From assembly GCA_016716715.1 (NCBI GenBank), contig JADJVE010000002.1:1-64000 (forward strand): a stretch of 64,000 nucleotides of DNA. Direction: 5' to 3'. This DNA comes from Acidobacteriota bacterium. GTDB taxonomy: Bacteria; Acidobacteriota; Thermoanaerobaculia; UBA5066. Position 1 is the stretch's first letter. Every line of letters starts with the position of its first letter. Of this stretch, positions 1 to 8,092 are shown piece after piece. The notes below the pieces were generated by a model. The model made no database searches and was not told the origin of the DNA. It was given only the letters and a program-made list of their open reading frames with translations. The position numbers and the translations under genes were made by a program.

Positions 1-1
1 G

Positions 2-907
2 CAGACGAGCGGCGCCCTCTGGGGGCAGGCCGCCGTCCAGCTCGCGCCGTGGTTCCGCGCGGTCGCGGGTCTGCGCGGCGACCTCTACCGCTTCAACGTC
101 TCGAGCAACGTCCCCGAGAACTCGGGCACGGAAACGAGCGGCATCGTGAGCCCGAAGCTCAGCCTCGTCTTCGGGCCGTTCTCGAACACCGAGATCTACC
201 TGAACGGCGGGTACGGCTTCCACAGCAACGACGGGCGCGGCGCGACGCTCCACGTCGATCCCGTGACGAAGGACCCCGCCGAGCCGGTGACGCCTCTCGC
301 CCGGGCGAAGGGCGCCGAGTTCGGCGTTCGCTCAACGGCGTTCAAGGGCTTCCAGTCGACGCTCGGCGTCTGGCTCCTCGACATCGGCTCCGAGCTCGTC
401 TTCTCCGGCGACGCGGGCATCACGGAACCGAGCCGGCCGAGCCGCCGCATCGGCTTCGAGTGGGCGAACTACTGGAGCCCCCTCCCGTGGATGACCGTGG
501 ACGCGGACTTCGCGTACTCGCGCGCGCGCTTCACCGAAGACGATCCCGTGGGCAACTACATCCCGGGCGCGATCGAGGGCGTCGCGTCGGCGGGCGTCTC
601 CGTCAACAATCTCTCGGGCTTCTTCGGAAGCGTGCGCGTCCGGTACTTCGGTCCGCGCGCGCTGATCGAGGACGACAGCGTCCGGTCGAAATCCTCCACG
701 CTCGTCAACCTCAAGGTCGGCTGGCAGGCCGCGCCCTGGGCGCGCTTCACGCTCGACGTCTACAACCTCTTCAACACGCAGGCGAGCGACATCGACTACT
801 ACTACGCGTCGCGCCTTCCCGGCGAGAGCGCGGAAGGCGTCGACGACGTCCACTTCCACCCCGTCGACTCGCGAACGATCCGGGCGGGGCTGACTCTGAC
901 GTTCTGA
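2..907 (+). CDS. TonB-dependent receptor, C-terminal part (5' end outside window)
   Basis: Open from the window edge, giving about 301 residues of a beta-barrel receptor of the outer membrane that would import a metal chelate or other ligand using TonB energy. The visible part has alternating aromatic/polar strand patterns, the late-barrel segment FTLDVYNLFNTQASD and a C-terminal strand ending in Phe (RAGLTLTF), the usual outer-membrane sorting signal. The plug and the TonB box lie upstream of the window, so the substrate cannot be told. The molybdate genes follow on the same strand after 91 bp, but that does not make it a molybdate receptor. Family assignment is firm, substrate unknown. Confidence 0.85.
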   Translation, partial: QTSGALWGQAAVQLAPWFRAVAGLRGDLYRFNVSSNVPENSGTETSGIVSPKLSLVFGPFSNTEIYLNGGYGFHSNDGRGATLHVDPVTKDPAEPVTPLARAKGAEFGVRSTAFKGFQSTLGVWLLDIGSELVFSGDAGITEPSRPSRRIGFEWANYWSPLPWMTVDADFAYSRARFTEDDPVGNYIPGAIEGVASAGVSVNNLSGFFGSVRVRYFGPRALIEDDSVRSKSSTLVNLKVGWQAAPWARFTLDVYNLFNTQASDIDYYYASRLPGESAEGVDDVHFHPVDSRTIRAGLTLTF

Positions 908-998
908 CGAGCGGCGACTAGAATCCACGGCACGTGCACCACCTGAGGGAGGTTTCGGCCGCACGGCCCCTCGGTGCCCCTTCACACGGAGTCAGGCG

Positions 999-1370
999 AT
1001 GACCGCTGCTGCCAAGTCCGCGACCGCGATCCGAGCTCGGCCTCGAATCCGGATCCTGAGGGGGACCGTGATCGCCTTCGGACCCGGAAAGGCTGACCTG
1101 CTCGACGCCATCCGGGCGAAAGGCAGCATCCGGAAGGCCGCAGAGAAACTCGGGATGTCCTACATGCGCGCCTGGCACCTCGTGCAGACGATGAACGCGG
1201 AGTTTCGGGCACCGGTCGTCTCGACCGTTCGGGGAGGGGAAAGACGCGGCGGTACATCGGTGACGGCGACGGGTGAAGCCGTGCTCGTCCTCTATCGGGA
1301 GATGGAGTCGGCGAGCGTCGGGGCGATGGTGCCGGCTTGGCACCGCCTCAGGCCGTACCTCAGGCGATGA
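999..1370 (+). CDS. ModE-like molybdate-responsive regulator, DNA-binding domain only
   Basis: 123 residues matching the winged-helix N-terminal domain of ModE (LysR-like HTH): GPGKADLLDAIRAKGSIRKAAEKLGMSYMRAWHLVQTMN, with the helix-turn-helix around residues 43-65 and the wing around 72-90 (GGERRGGTSVTATG). The C-terminal di-MOP molybdate-sensing domains of full ModE are absent, so this is the single-domain form known beside many mod operons; how it senses molybdate is not visible. The start ATG has GGAG about 10 bases upstream. It lies directly before modA, and a ModE-box-like dyad sits in the gap, so autoregulated control of modABC is likely (inference). Confidence 0.85.
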   Translation: MTAAAKSATAIRARPRIRILRGTVIAFGPGKADLLDAIRAKGSIRKAAEKLGMSYMRAWHLVQTMNAEFRAPVVSTVRGGERRGGTSVTATGEAVLVLYREMESASVGAMVPAWHRLRPYLRR

Positions 1371-1409
1371 GGCCTCTTCAGACCATTCGCATCAAGGCCC
1401 CGTGTTTTC

Positions 1410-1433
1410 CGTTATATTTACCGGATTATATCG
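1410..1433. promoter_or_regulatory. ModE-box-like operator upstream of modA
   Basis: The 24-bp dyad CGTTATA-N10-TATATCG has 6 of 7 matching half-site positions. It stands out as AT-rich in a GC-rich background, 42 bp before the modA start and just after the ModE-like gene. Known ModE operators are TATA-rich dyads flanked by CG of this kind. It overlaps any likely -10 element, so bound ModE would repress modABC. Binding itself is inferred. Confidence 0.65.
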
Positions 1434-1474
1434 CGCGTCGAGATCCTGGATCCGCCGAAGATATGGAGCCAACC

Positions 1475-2220
1475 GTGAACCCTCTCAGAACTCTGGTCCC
1501 GCTCATCCTGACCTTCGCGCTCTTCCCGGCCCGTGCGGATGAAGTCCAGGTGGCCGTGGCCGCCAACTTCTCCGCGCCAATGAAGCAGATCGCCGCGGTG
1601 TTCGAGCAGGACACGGGCCACAAGGTGCTGGTCTCCTCCGGCTCGACCGGCAAGCTCTACGAGCAGATCAAGAACGGGGCGCCGTTCCAGGTCTTCCTGG
1701 CCGCCGACGACAAGACGCCAGCAATGCTCGACAGTGAAAACCTGACCGTCGCCGACACGCTTTACCTACGCGATCGGCAAGCTGTCCTCTGGTCGGCCAA
1801 GCCCGGATTCGTCGACGCCAAGGGCGAAATCCTGAGACAAGGCGCCTTCCAGCATCTCGCCGTCGCCAATCCAAAGCTCGCACCCTACGGCACCGCAGCG
1901 GTCGAGACGATGACGAAGCTCGGGGTGTTCGCGGCGATCGAGCCGAAGCTCGTAAAGGGCGAGAACATCTCGCAGGCGCACCAGTTCGTCGCAAGCGGCA
2001 ACGCTGAGCTGGGGTTCGTGGCGCTGTCGCAGGTGATGAAGGACGGCAAGCCGGTCGAAGGCTCAATGTGGGTGGTCCCGGCAGACCTCCACTCCCCATC
2101 CGCCAGGACGTCGTACTCCTCGCGACCGGCAAGGGTAAAGCCGCCGCCGAAGCGCTCGTGAAATACCTCAAGGGCGACAAAGCGCGCGCCATCATCACGT
2201 CCTTCGGCTACGGCCTCTGA
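1475..2220 (+). CDS. modA: Molybdate ABC transporter, periplasmic binding protein (single frameshift)
   Basis: Periplasmic molybdate/tungstate-binding protein of the ModABC importer. From the GTG start (GGAG six bases upstream; an ATG at 1463 is the alternative) it has a signal peptide VNPLRTLVPLILTFALFPARA, then EVQVAVAANFSAPMKQIAAVFEQ and VLVSSGSTGKLYEQIKNGAPFQVFLAADDKTP, the classic oxyanion-binding Ser region. The frame breaks at the C-run 2094-2097: up to WVVPADLH it reads in one frame, and PIRQDVVLLATGKGKAAAEAL to FGYGL continues one frame over to the TGA at 2218. One added C restores about 249 residues, the normal length. A sequencing deletion is the simplest explanation; a real null mutation is possible. 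Confidence 0.9.
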
Positions 2221-2239
2221 GGCCATCGGGGCAGCGACG

Positions 2240-2917
2240 ATGACGGCCGCCGATTTGTCCGCGATCCGCCTGACAGCGGAGCTGGCGACGCTCACGACGC
2301 TCCTCCTCCTCCTCGTCGGAACGCCGATCGCCTGGTGGCTCGCCCGCACGACCTCGCTCTGGAAAGGACCAGTCGCCGCAGTCGTGGCGCTGCCGCTCGT
2401 CCTTCCGCCCACCGTTCTCGGTTTCTATCTCCTTGTGACGATGGGGCCGCACGGCCCCGTCGGCCGGCTCACGTCATCGCTCGGCCTCGGCGTCCTGCCG
2501 TTCACGTTTCCGGGACTCGTCATCGCCTCCGTCCTCTACTCGATGCCCTTCGTCGTGCAGCCGGTCCAGAACGCCTTCGAAGGCATCGGCGACCGCCCTC
2601 TCGAGGTGGCCGCGACGTTGCGCGCGAGTCCGCTCGACACGTTCTTCTCCGTCGCAGTGCCGCTCGCGCGCCGCGGGTTCATCACCGCCGCGATCCTCGG
2701 GTTCGCGCATACCGTCGGCGAGTTCGGCGTCGTCCTGATGATGGGTGGCAACATCCAGGGCGTGACCCGTGTCGTGTCGGTCAGCATCTACGATCACGTC
2801 GAGGCGTCGGAGTACGCATCGGCGCACTGGCTCGCCGGCGGCATGATCCTGTTCTCCTTCCTCGTGATGCTCGCGTTGAACTGGATCGGCACGACACCGC
2901 GCAGGCACGCTCGGTGA
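2240..2917 (+). CDS. modB: Molybdate ABC transporter permease
   Basis: 225 residues, five or six hydrophobic segments, and the cytoplasmic EAA loop (EVAATLRASPLDTFFSVAVPLARRGFITAAILGFAHTVGEFG, residues about 128-170) through which the permease couples to the ATPase. Homodimeric inner-membrane channel of the ModABC importer. It begins 19 bp after modA and its stop overlaps the modC start by 4 bp (GTGA), so modBC are translationally coupled. Length and motifs are typical of ModB; a tungstate-specific TupB is less likely because modC carries a TOBE domain and the locus has ModE and Mop. Confidence 0.93.
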   Translation: MTAADLSAIRLTAELATLTTLLLLLVGTPIAWWLARTTSLWKGPVAAVVALPLVLPPTVLGFYLLVTMGPHGPVGRLTSSLGLGVLPFTFPGLVIASVLYSMPFVVQPVQNAFEGIGDRPLEVAATLRASPLDTFFSVAVPLARRGFITAAILGFAHTVGEFGVVLMMGGNIQGVTRVVSVSIYDHVEASEYASAHWLAGGMILFSFLVMLALNWIGTTPRRHAR

Positions 2918-4026
2918 GCGGCCCTGAGTCGTCGACCACCGCCGCGCCCGGCCGTCTGTCGGGCCGCTTCCGCCTGAGCTACCCCTCAGGGTTTGACCTC
3001 GACGTGGATTTCGACCTGCCGGGACGCGGCGTCAGCGCCCTCTTCGGTGCGTCGGGCTCGGGTAAAACCACGATGCTGCGTTGCATGGCCGGACTCGAAC
3101 GAGCACCGGATGCGTTCCTCGCCGTGGCCGGCGAGGTGTGGCAGGACGAGACGCGCGGCGTGTTCGTTCCCACTTTTCGCCGCCCCCTCGGCTACGTCTT
3201 CCAGGAAGCCAGCCTCTTCTCTCATCTCTCAGTTCGGCACAATGTCGACTACGGCCGACGCCGTGTCTTACCAGCCGAGCGACGCGTGGCGCGAGAGAAG
3301 GCGATCGAGCTTCTCGGTATCGGCCACCTCCTCGACCGAATGCCCGACCACCTCTCCGGCGGAGAGCGCCAACGCGTCGCCATCGCCCGCGCGCTCGCCG
3401 CCAGCCCGCGATTGCTCCTCCTGGACGAGCCGCTCGCGGCGCTCGACCTCCAACGCAAGCGCGAGGTCCTCCCGTACCTGGAGCGGCTGCATGGGGAGCT
3501 GGAGATACCCTTGATCTACGTGAGCCATCAACCCGACGAGGTGGCTCGCCTTGCCGATCATCTCGTCCTCCTCGATCGGGGCCGCGTGACGGCTTCCGGC
3601 CCGCTCGCGGAGCTGCTGACCCGGCTCGACCTGTCGCTCGCGCACGGCGATACAGCCGGTGCCGTGATCGAAGCCACCGTGGCAGCACACGACGAGGCTT
3701 TTCACCTCACGTATCTCGAGTTCGCGGCCGGTCGCGTGAGCATTCCGCGAGAGGACTTGAGCGCCGGTACGCGCCGGCGAGTGCGGGTGTTGGCACGCGA
3801 CGTGAGCGTCACGCTCGCGCCGCAGACCGGTACCAGCATTCTCAATATTCTGCCGGCCCGTGTCGCGGGCCTCGTGGAAGAGAAGCCGGGACAGGTGATG
3901 GTGCGGCTCGACGCGGCGGGCACCGCTCTCCTGGCGCGCGTGACGGCGAAGTCCGTGTCGCAGCTCGGGCTGCGCGAAGGCCAGAGCGTCTACGCGCAGA
4001 TCAAGGGAATGGCGATGCTGGAATGA
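2914..4026 (+). CDS. modC: Molybdate ABC transporter ATPase
   Basis: 370 residues. ATPase domain at 1-240 with Walker A GASGSGKTT (45-53), Q-loop FQEAS, signature LSGGERQRVAIARAL, Walker B LLLLDEPLAALD and switch His in YVSHQPDEV; C-terminal TOBE/MOP domain (ILNILPARVAGLVEEKPGQVMVRLD...VYAQIKGMAM), which binds oxyanion for feedback inhibition in some ModC proteins. The GTG start at 2914 overlaps the modB stop. Supplies energy for molybdate import, presumably for molybdoenzymes such as the formate dehydrogenase implied by fdhD at 31810. Confidence 0.93.
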   Translation: MSGPESSTTAAPGRLSGRFRLSYPSGFDLDVDFDLPGRGVSALFGASGSGKTTMLRCMAGLERAPDAFLAVAGEVWQDETRGVFVPTFRRPLGYVFQEASLFSHLSVRHNVDYGRRRVLPAERRVAREKAIELLGIGHLLDRMPDHLSGGERQRVAIARALAASPRLLLLDEPLAALDLQRKREVLPYLERLHGELEIPLIYVSHQPDEVARLADHLVLLDRGRVTASGPLAELLTRLDLSLAHGDTAGAVIEATVAAHDEAFHLTYLEFAAGRVSIPREDLSAGTRRRVRVLARDVSVTLAPQTGTSILNILPARVAGLVEEKPGQVMVRLDAAGTALLARVTAKSVSQLGLREGQSVYAQIKGMAMLE

Positions 4027-4039
4027 GCGGGCACAACCT

Positions 4040-4248
4040 CTACTCCTTCACCGGGAGGACGTGGATGGCCTTCACGACGAGAAGTACCTGGTCGCCTCTC
4101 TTCAGGCCCATCTCCTCCAGAGACTCCGTCGTGAGCACCGAGGCCATGGCCGTCGGAGCCGTGACGTCGAACTTCACGAGGGACATGACGTCCCCTTTCT
4201 TCACCGACTCACTTTGGCAACGATCGCGTTCCGCGCGCCGTACTTCAT
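4040..4248 (-). CDS. Mop-like molybdopterin/molybdate-binding (TOBE) protein, frameshifted
   Basis: A gene of about 69 codons. The ATG at 4248 has AAGGAG six bases upstream and reads MKYGARNAIVAKVS; one base is missing near 4206, after which VKKGDVMSLVKFDVTAPTAMASVLTTESLEEMGLKRGDQVLLVVKAIHVLPVKE runs to the TAG at 4040. Together these give a complete single TOBE domain of the molbindin (Mop) type, which forms hexamers that store or buffer molybdate in the cytoplasm. It converges on modC. The frameshift looks like the other one-base indels in this window, so the gene is probably intact in the cell. Confidence 0.8.
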
Positions 4249-4344
4249 GGCGAACTCCTTTCGCGCTTGCGAGCCTTCCAGTCTACCCGCGTCGAGCCGG
4301 CGCCCGGCCTTTTCGGGAGCTAAGATTTCTCGAGGAGGAACGAC

Positions 4345-4836
4345 ATGACAGACACGATGAGGCCGGGCGATTGCTCACGTCTCGATTTTTTGAGGACCGC
4401 GGGGCTGGCCTCCGCCGCACTCGGCGTCAGTTCTCTCGCAAGCCCGGCGGCGTCCGCCGCGGACGCGAAGGGGAGGTACGTCGTCGTCGTCACCAACGGG
4501 TCGAATGACCCGAACCGGGCCATCCTCGGGCTGCTGATGGCTCTGCAGGTGGCCGACAAGGGCCTCGGCGAGGTGCACGTCTGGACGACGATCCACGGCG
4601 CCGAGCTCGCGAACAGTGCGAAGGCCGAGAAGATCGTCTCGCCGATCTTCAAGAAGTTCGGGAACGGGCTGGAGCTCGTGATGAAACTCAAGGCAAAGGG
4701 GGCGACGTTCCGCGTCTGCCCCCCCTGCGCCGACGCAATGGGAGCCACCGGCGCCGACAAGATGGACTTCTTCGAGCTGAAGGGGGCCGACTGGCTGATG
4801 CAGAACCTGCAGGGCGCCCAGGTCGCCTGGATGTAG
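4345..4836 (+). CDS. Exported DsrE/F-family protein
   Basis: 163 residues with a strong ribosome site (GAGGAGG) before ATG. The N-terminus resembles a Tat or Sec signal (SRLDFLRTAGLASAALGVSSLASPAASA; only one of the two Tat arginines is present), so a periplasmic place is likely. The mature part fits the DsrE fold: KGRYVVVVTNGSNDPNRAILGLLMALQVADKG, then VHVWTTIHGAELA, and VCPPCADAMGATG with Cys125 and Cys128 where DsrE-like sulfur carriers have their reactive Cys. The role may be sulfur transfer or redox chemistry; the substrate is unknown. It converges on the regA-like gene. Confidence 0.75.
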   Translation: MTDTMRPGDCSRLDFLRTAGLASAALGVSSLASPAASAADAKGRYVVVVTNGSNDPNRAILGLLMALQVADKGLGEVHVWTTIHGAELANSAKAEKIVSPIFKKFGNGLELVMKLKAKGATFRVCPPCADAMGATGADKMDFFELKGADWLMQNLQGAQVAWM

Positions 4837-4849
4837 CGGAAGGCGGTGC

Positions 4850-5406
4850 TCAGCGCCGGACGGGCGCCTTCGCCAGTTTCCGCTGCAGGGAGCGGCGGTG
4901 GAGGCCGAGGCGCCGCGCGGCCTCCGAGACGTTTCCGCCGCAGTCCGCCATGACGCGCTGGATGTGCTCCCACTCCACACGCGCCAGAGAGGGCACGTCG
5001 CTGCCGGGCTCGGCCACCGCCGCACCCGCCGCCGCCGTACCCGGCTCGAGCGCGGCGAGAATCGCGTCTGGATACGCGGGCTTCGTCAGATAGTGGACCG
5101 CCCCGAGCCGCACGGCTCGACCGCGGTCGCAATGCTGCCGTACCCCGTGAGAACGACGACGCGCATCGCAGGCTCCAGCGCGAGGAGCCCACGCACGACG
5201 TCGAGGCCGGGCGGCCCGGGCATCCGGAGATCGACGACGGCCATCTCGGGAGGGTCCGCCCGGGAGACGGCGAGCGCGGCGGCGCCGTCCCCCGCTTCGC
5301 GGACGTCGAGCCCGCGCTCGCGGAAGGCCTTCGCGAGGCGCGTCCGGAAATTCTCGTCGTCGTCGACGAGGAGGATCGTGCGTGCGAGCGGCGCGCCGTC
5401 GCTCAA
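4850..5406 (-). CDS. RegA/PrrA/ActR-type response regulator (single frameshift)
   Basis: Receiver domain ILLVDDDENFRTRLAKAF with phospho-acceptor Asp59 (VVDLRMPG) and VVVLTGYGSIATAVE. One base is missing near 5115, after which the frame continues VRLGAVHYLTKPAYPDAILAAL, a linker, and a Fis-type HTH (WEHIQRVMADCGGNVSEAARRLGLHRRSLQRKL). This is the full RegA layout of about 185 residues. TTG at 5406 is the likely start, overlapping the kinase stop by 4 bp. RegA controls respiration, carbon and nitrogen genes in response to quinone redox state. The break is probably a consensus error, because both halves are well conserved. Confidence 0.88.
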
Positions 5407-6704
5407 GCCGGGCCCCTCGCCTCGGGCAGCTCGAGGGTCACGGATGTCCCGCCCCGCGGGCGCCGCTCGACCGTCAGGCGGCCGCCGAGGCTCTCGCAAA
5501 GGCCGCGCGCGAGGAAGAGCCCGAGGCCGAGCCCCTGCCCCGGCAACTTCGTCGAGAAGAACGGCTCGCCCACACGCCCGAGCGCTTCCGGGGAAATCCC
5601 GGGGCCCTCGTCGAGCGTCGTGATGCGGACGGAGCCGGAACCCGCGTCGAGCCACAGCGCCACGGGCGCGCCAGGCGGGCTGGCCTCGAGCGCATTTCGG
5701 AGGACGTCGCGCAGGGTGCGGGAGAGCGCCTTGTGCGGGGCGACGATGCGTGCGGACGGGGCACGGTCCTCGAAGACAACCCGGCGGGCGTCGGCCTCCG
5801 ACAGCGACGCGAGAGCGTCCGCGGCGACGTCCCCAGCCCGTATCGGGGAGACGTCTTCTCCGGTGATCTCGCCTCCCTCGGAGGCGATCCGGTCGAGGAC
5901 CGCGCGGCAGCGTTCCACTTCAGCGCAAATGAGGCGCGCGTCGGCGGCGAGCGCCGGGAGGTCCGGGGCCTTCGACTCGCGGAGCACGCGCTCCAGCTCC
6001 GACGCGGCGACCGCGATCGTCCCGAGCGGCGTCCCGAGTTCGTGCGCCGCGCCCGCCGCGAGCGTCGTCACGACGGCGAGGCGTTCGGCCTTGAGCGCGC
6101 GCTCGCGCATCCGACCGACCTCCTCGTTCCTCTTCTCGAGCGCGCCGGCGAGCCTCACCACGAAGAGGACGGTCAGAAAGGCCGACACGCTCAGGGCGAC
6201 CCACATGGTCTGGAAGTGGTCCAGGTGCAGCCCCGCACCGGCGGGCATCCTGTGGCCCATGTGCTCCAGCTCGGGGATCGGCACATACCAGAAGAAGAGG
6301 CTCGCGTAGCACGCGACGGCGAGGCCCGTGAGGATCCACGCCCACCGCGCCCCGAGGACGACCGCCGCGAGCGTGACGTGGACGAGGTAGAGCGTGCTGA
6401 ACGGATTGGACGGCCCGCCCGAGAGCATCAGGAGGCCCGTCAGGGAGAGCGTGTCGAGCGTCAGGAGCGCGCCGGGCAGGCCCGCCGCAGGGGTCCGGCC
6501 CGACGCGAGCAGCGCGCGCACCGCGAGGTTCGAGAGCGCCGTGACGAGGACGACGGCGAGAAACGGCGCGATGGGGATCTGCGCGGACAGGAATTCCCGG
6601 GCGAAGACGAGCGCGCCGACCTGCCCGAGGACGGCCAGCCAACGCAGCCGCGCCAGCCAGATAAGGCTGATCTCCCGCCGTCCGTCACGAGGCGTCTCCA
6701 TCAT
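5403..6704 (-). CDS. RegB/PrrB-type redox-sensing histidine kinase
   Basis: 433 residues. Six transmembrane helices in residues 15-190, including the RegB quinone-site heptapeptide GGPSNPF (96-102); H-box AAGAAHELGTPLGTI with His221; the conserved redox Cys in EVERCRAVLDRI (Cys266); N box RTLRDVLRNALEAS; G boxes DEGPGISPEALG and GQGLGLGLFLARGL. These are the diagnostic RegB sites, so it should read the ubiquinone or menaquinone redox state and phosphorylate the coupled regulator downstream. The ATG at 6704 (or 6701) has GGAGGA about 11 bases upstream. In Rhodobacter the regBA region includes senC; here an SCO-fusion gene lies 6 kb away on the same strand. Confidence 0.92.
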   Translation of the reverse strand: MMETPRDGRREISLIWLARLRWLAVLGQVGALVFAREFLSAQIPIAPFLAVVLVTALSNLAVRALLASGRTPAAGLPGALLTLDTLSLTGLLMLSGGPSNPFSTLYLVHVTLAAVVLGARWAWILTGLAVACYASLFFWYVPIPELEHMGHRMPAGAGLHLDHFQTMWVALSVSAFLTVLFVVRLAGALEKRNEEVGRMRERALKAERLAVVTTLAAGAAHELGTPLGTIAVAASELERVLRESKAPDLPALAADARLICAEVERCRAVLDRIASEGGEITGEDVSPIRAGDVAADALASLSEADARRVVFEDRAPSARIVAPHKALSRTLRDVLRNALEASPPGAPVALWLDAGSGSVRITTLDEGPGISPEALGRVGEPFFSTKLPGQGLGLGLFLARGLCESLGGRLTVERRPRGGTSVTLELPEARGPA

Positions 6705-6748
6705 TCCGCGCGGATCCTCCGCGCGCATTCTCTCCGACGCGGCGACCT

Positions 6749-8090
6749 TCACGGCGCGGCGCCCGGAGCCGGCAGACCCAGCCACACGCGCGCGGCGGGA
6801 ATGCGGCGCAGGACGAGCAATTCGAGGAGACGGACGACGAGCAACGTGGCCCCGAAGAGCGGGAGGTAAACGGCGAGAACGAGCACGGCGAGCCGAGACC
6901 AAAGGAGAGCCGGGACGATGCGCCGCCTCCGGCTCGGGCGCTCCGAGAACTTTCGACGTGCGGCGGCGCCACCAAAGGACGAACGCGCTCACCGAGAGCG
7001 TCACGAGCCCGAGCGCCGTCAAGAGGCCGAGCAGCTGGTTCGGCCAGCCGAAGAGCTGGCCTTCGTGCGCCGCGATGCCGGTCCCGACGATCCGGTCGAG
7101 GACGTGGCGGTCCTTGAAGTCCTCGCGCGAGAGGACGGCGCCGGTCGCGCCGTCGAGGACGAGGTTCACACGCAGCGGCCGGTTCGCCGCGTCGGACTTC
7201 GCCGTCCAGTTCTTCTCGCGGCGCGAGGGCGGGGATAGGAGGACCGGAGGCGCAAGATCGAGAGGCCTCACCGCCGCCACGACGCGGTCGAGCCCCGACA
7301 GGTCCTGCGGGCGCCCGGGGCCGGAGCCCTTCGACATCCCGGAGTGGCCCGCGTGCTCGCCCTCCTCGCTCTCGGCCCGCGAGGGGCGGCCCGTCGTCCA
7401 GTCCTGCTGCGCGGCCGCGGTTCCCGTCAAGCGCCGCGCGGTCTTGAAGTACTCGCCCCAGAACTTCGCCCACGGCAGCCCCGTCAGGAGAAGGAAGAGC
7501 GCGAGGCTCGAGATCCAGACGCCCGTCACGGCGTGGACGTCGCGCCAGAAGACGCGTCCCCCCGCGCCGAGGCGCGGATACGCGACCCCGGCAAGGCCCC
7601 GCCCCTCGCGCGGCCACCAGAGGAAGAGGCCCGTGAGGAGGAGGACGATCGTCCACGACGCCCCGATCTCGACGAGATTCGAGCCGCGGTTGCCGAGAAG
7701 GAGCTCGCCGTGGAGGCGGAAGAGGACGCGCATGAAGCGGTCCTCCTCCGGCACCTGGTGAAGGACCCGAAGGGTCGCCGGGTGGACGTAGACGCGCGTC
7801 GCCTCGCCCCCCTTCGCCACGATGACGCGCACCGTCGACGTGGGCGTCTTCGGCAGCTCGTACGCGCGCAGCGCCGAGCCCGGCACCGAGGCGAGCGCCG
7901 CCTCGACCTGCCGGCTCGGAGGAGCGGGCGCGCCCGCGTCCGCGAGTCCGTCGTAAGGCTGGTCGATCCACGCCTCGATCTGGGGCCGGAAAAGGTAGAT
8001 CGAGCCCGTCGACGCGAGCAGGAGCACGAACGGGATGGCGAAGACCCCGGCGTAAAAGTGCCAGCGCCAAACCGTCCGGTACGACGGCAC
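6749..8090 (-). CDS. PepSY-associated transmembrane protein (single frameshift)
   Basis: About 446 residues from GTG at 8090, two bases after the stop of the receptor gene. The N-terminus WRWHFYAGVFAIPFVLLLASTGSIYLFRPQIEAW is the classic PepSY_TM helix 1; then a PepSY region, TIVLLLTGLFLWWPR, FWRDVHAVTGVWISSLALFLLLTGLPW, and IAAHEGQLFGWPNQLLGLLTALGLVTLSVSAFVLWWRRR. A one-base insertion in the G-run 6912-6914 shifts the tail; the corrected frame gives ALLWSRLAVLVLAVYLPLFGATLLVVRLLE and a stop at 6749. This family often sits beside TonB-dependent receptors for metals and is thought to help reduce or move the metal at the inner membrane. Confidence 0.85.
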
Positions 8091-8092
8091 GC

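Noticed and set aside
930..998. GC hairpins before the modE-like gene, considered as a Moco riboswitch
   Set aside because: Only short generic GC pairing is visible; the complex conserved core of the Moco motif cannot be traced, and the riboswitch usually precedes enzyme or transporter genes.
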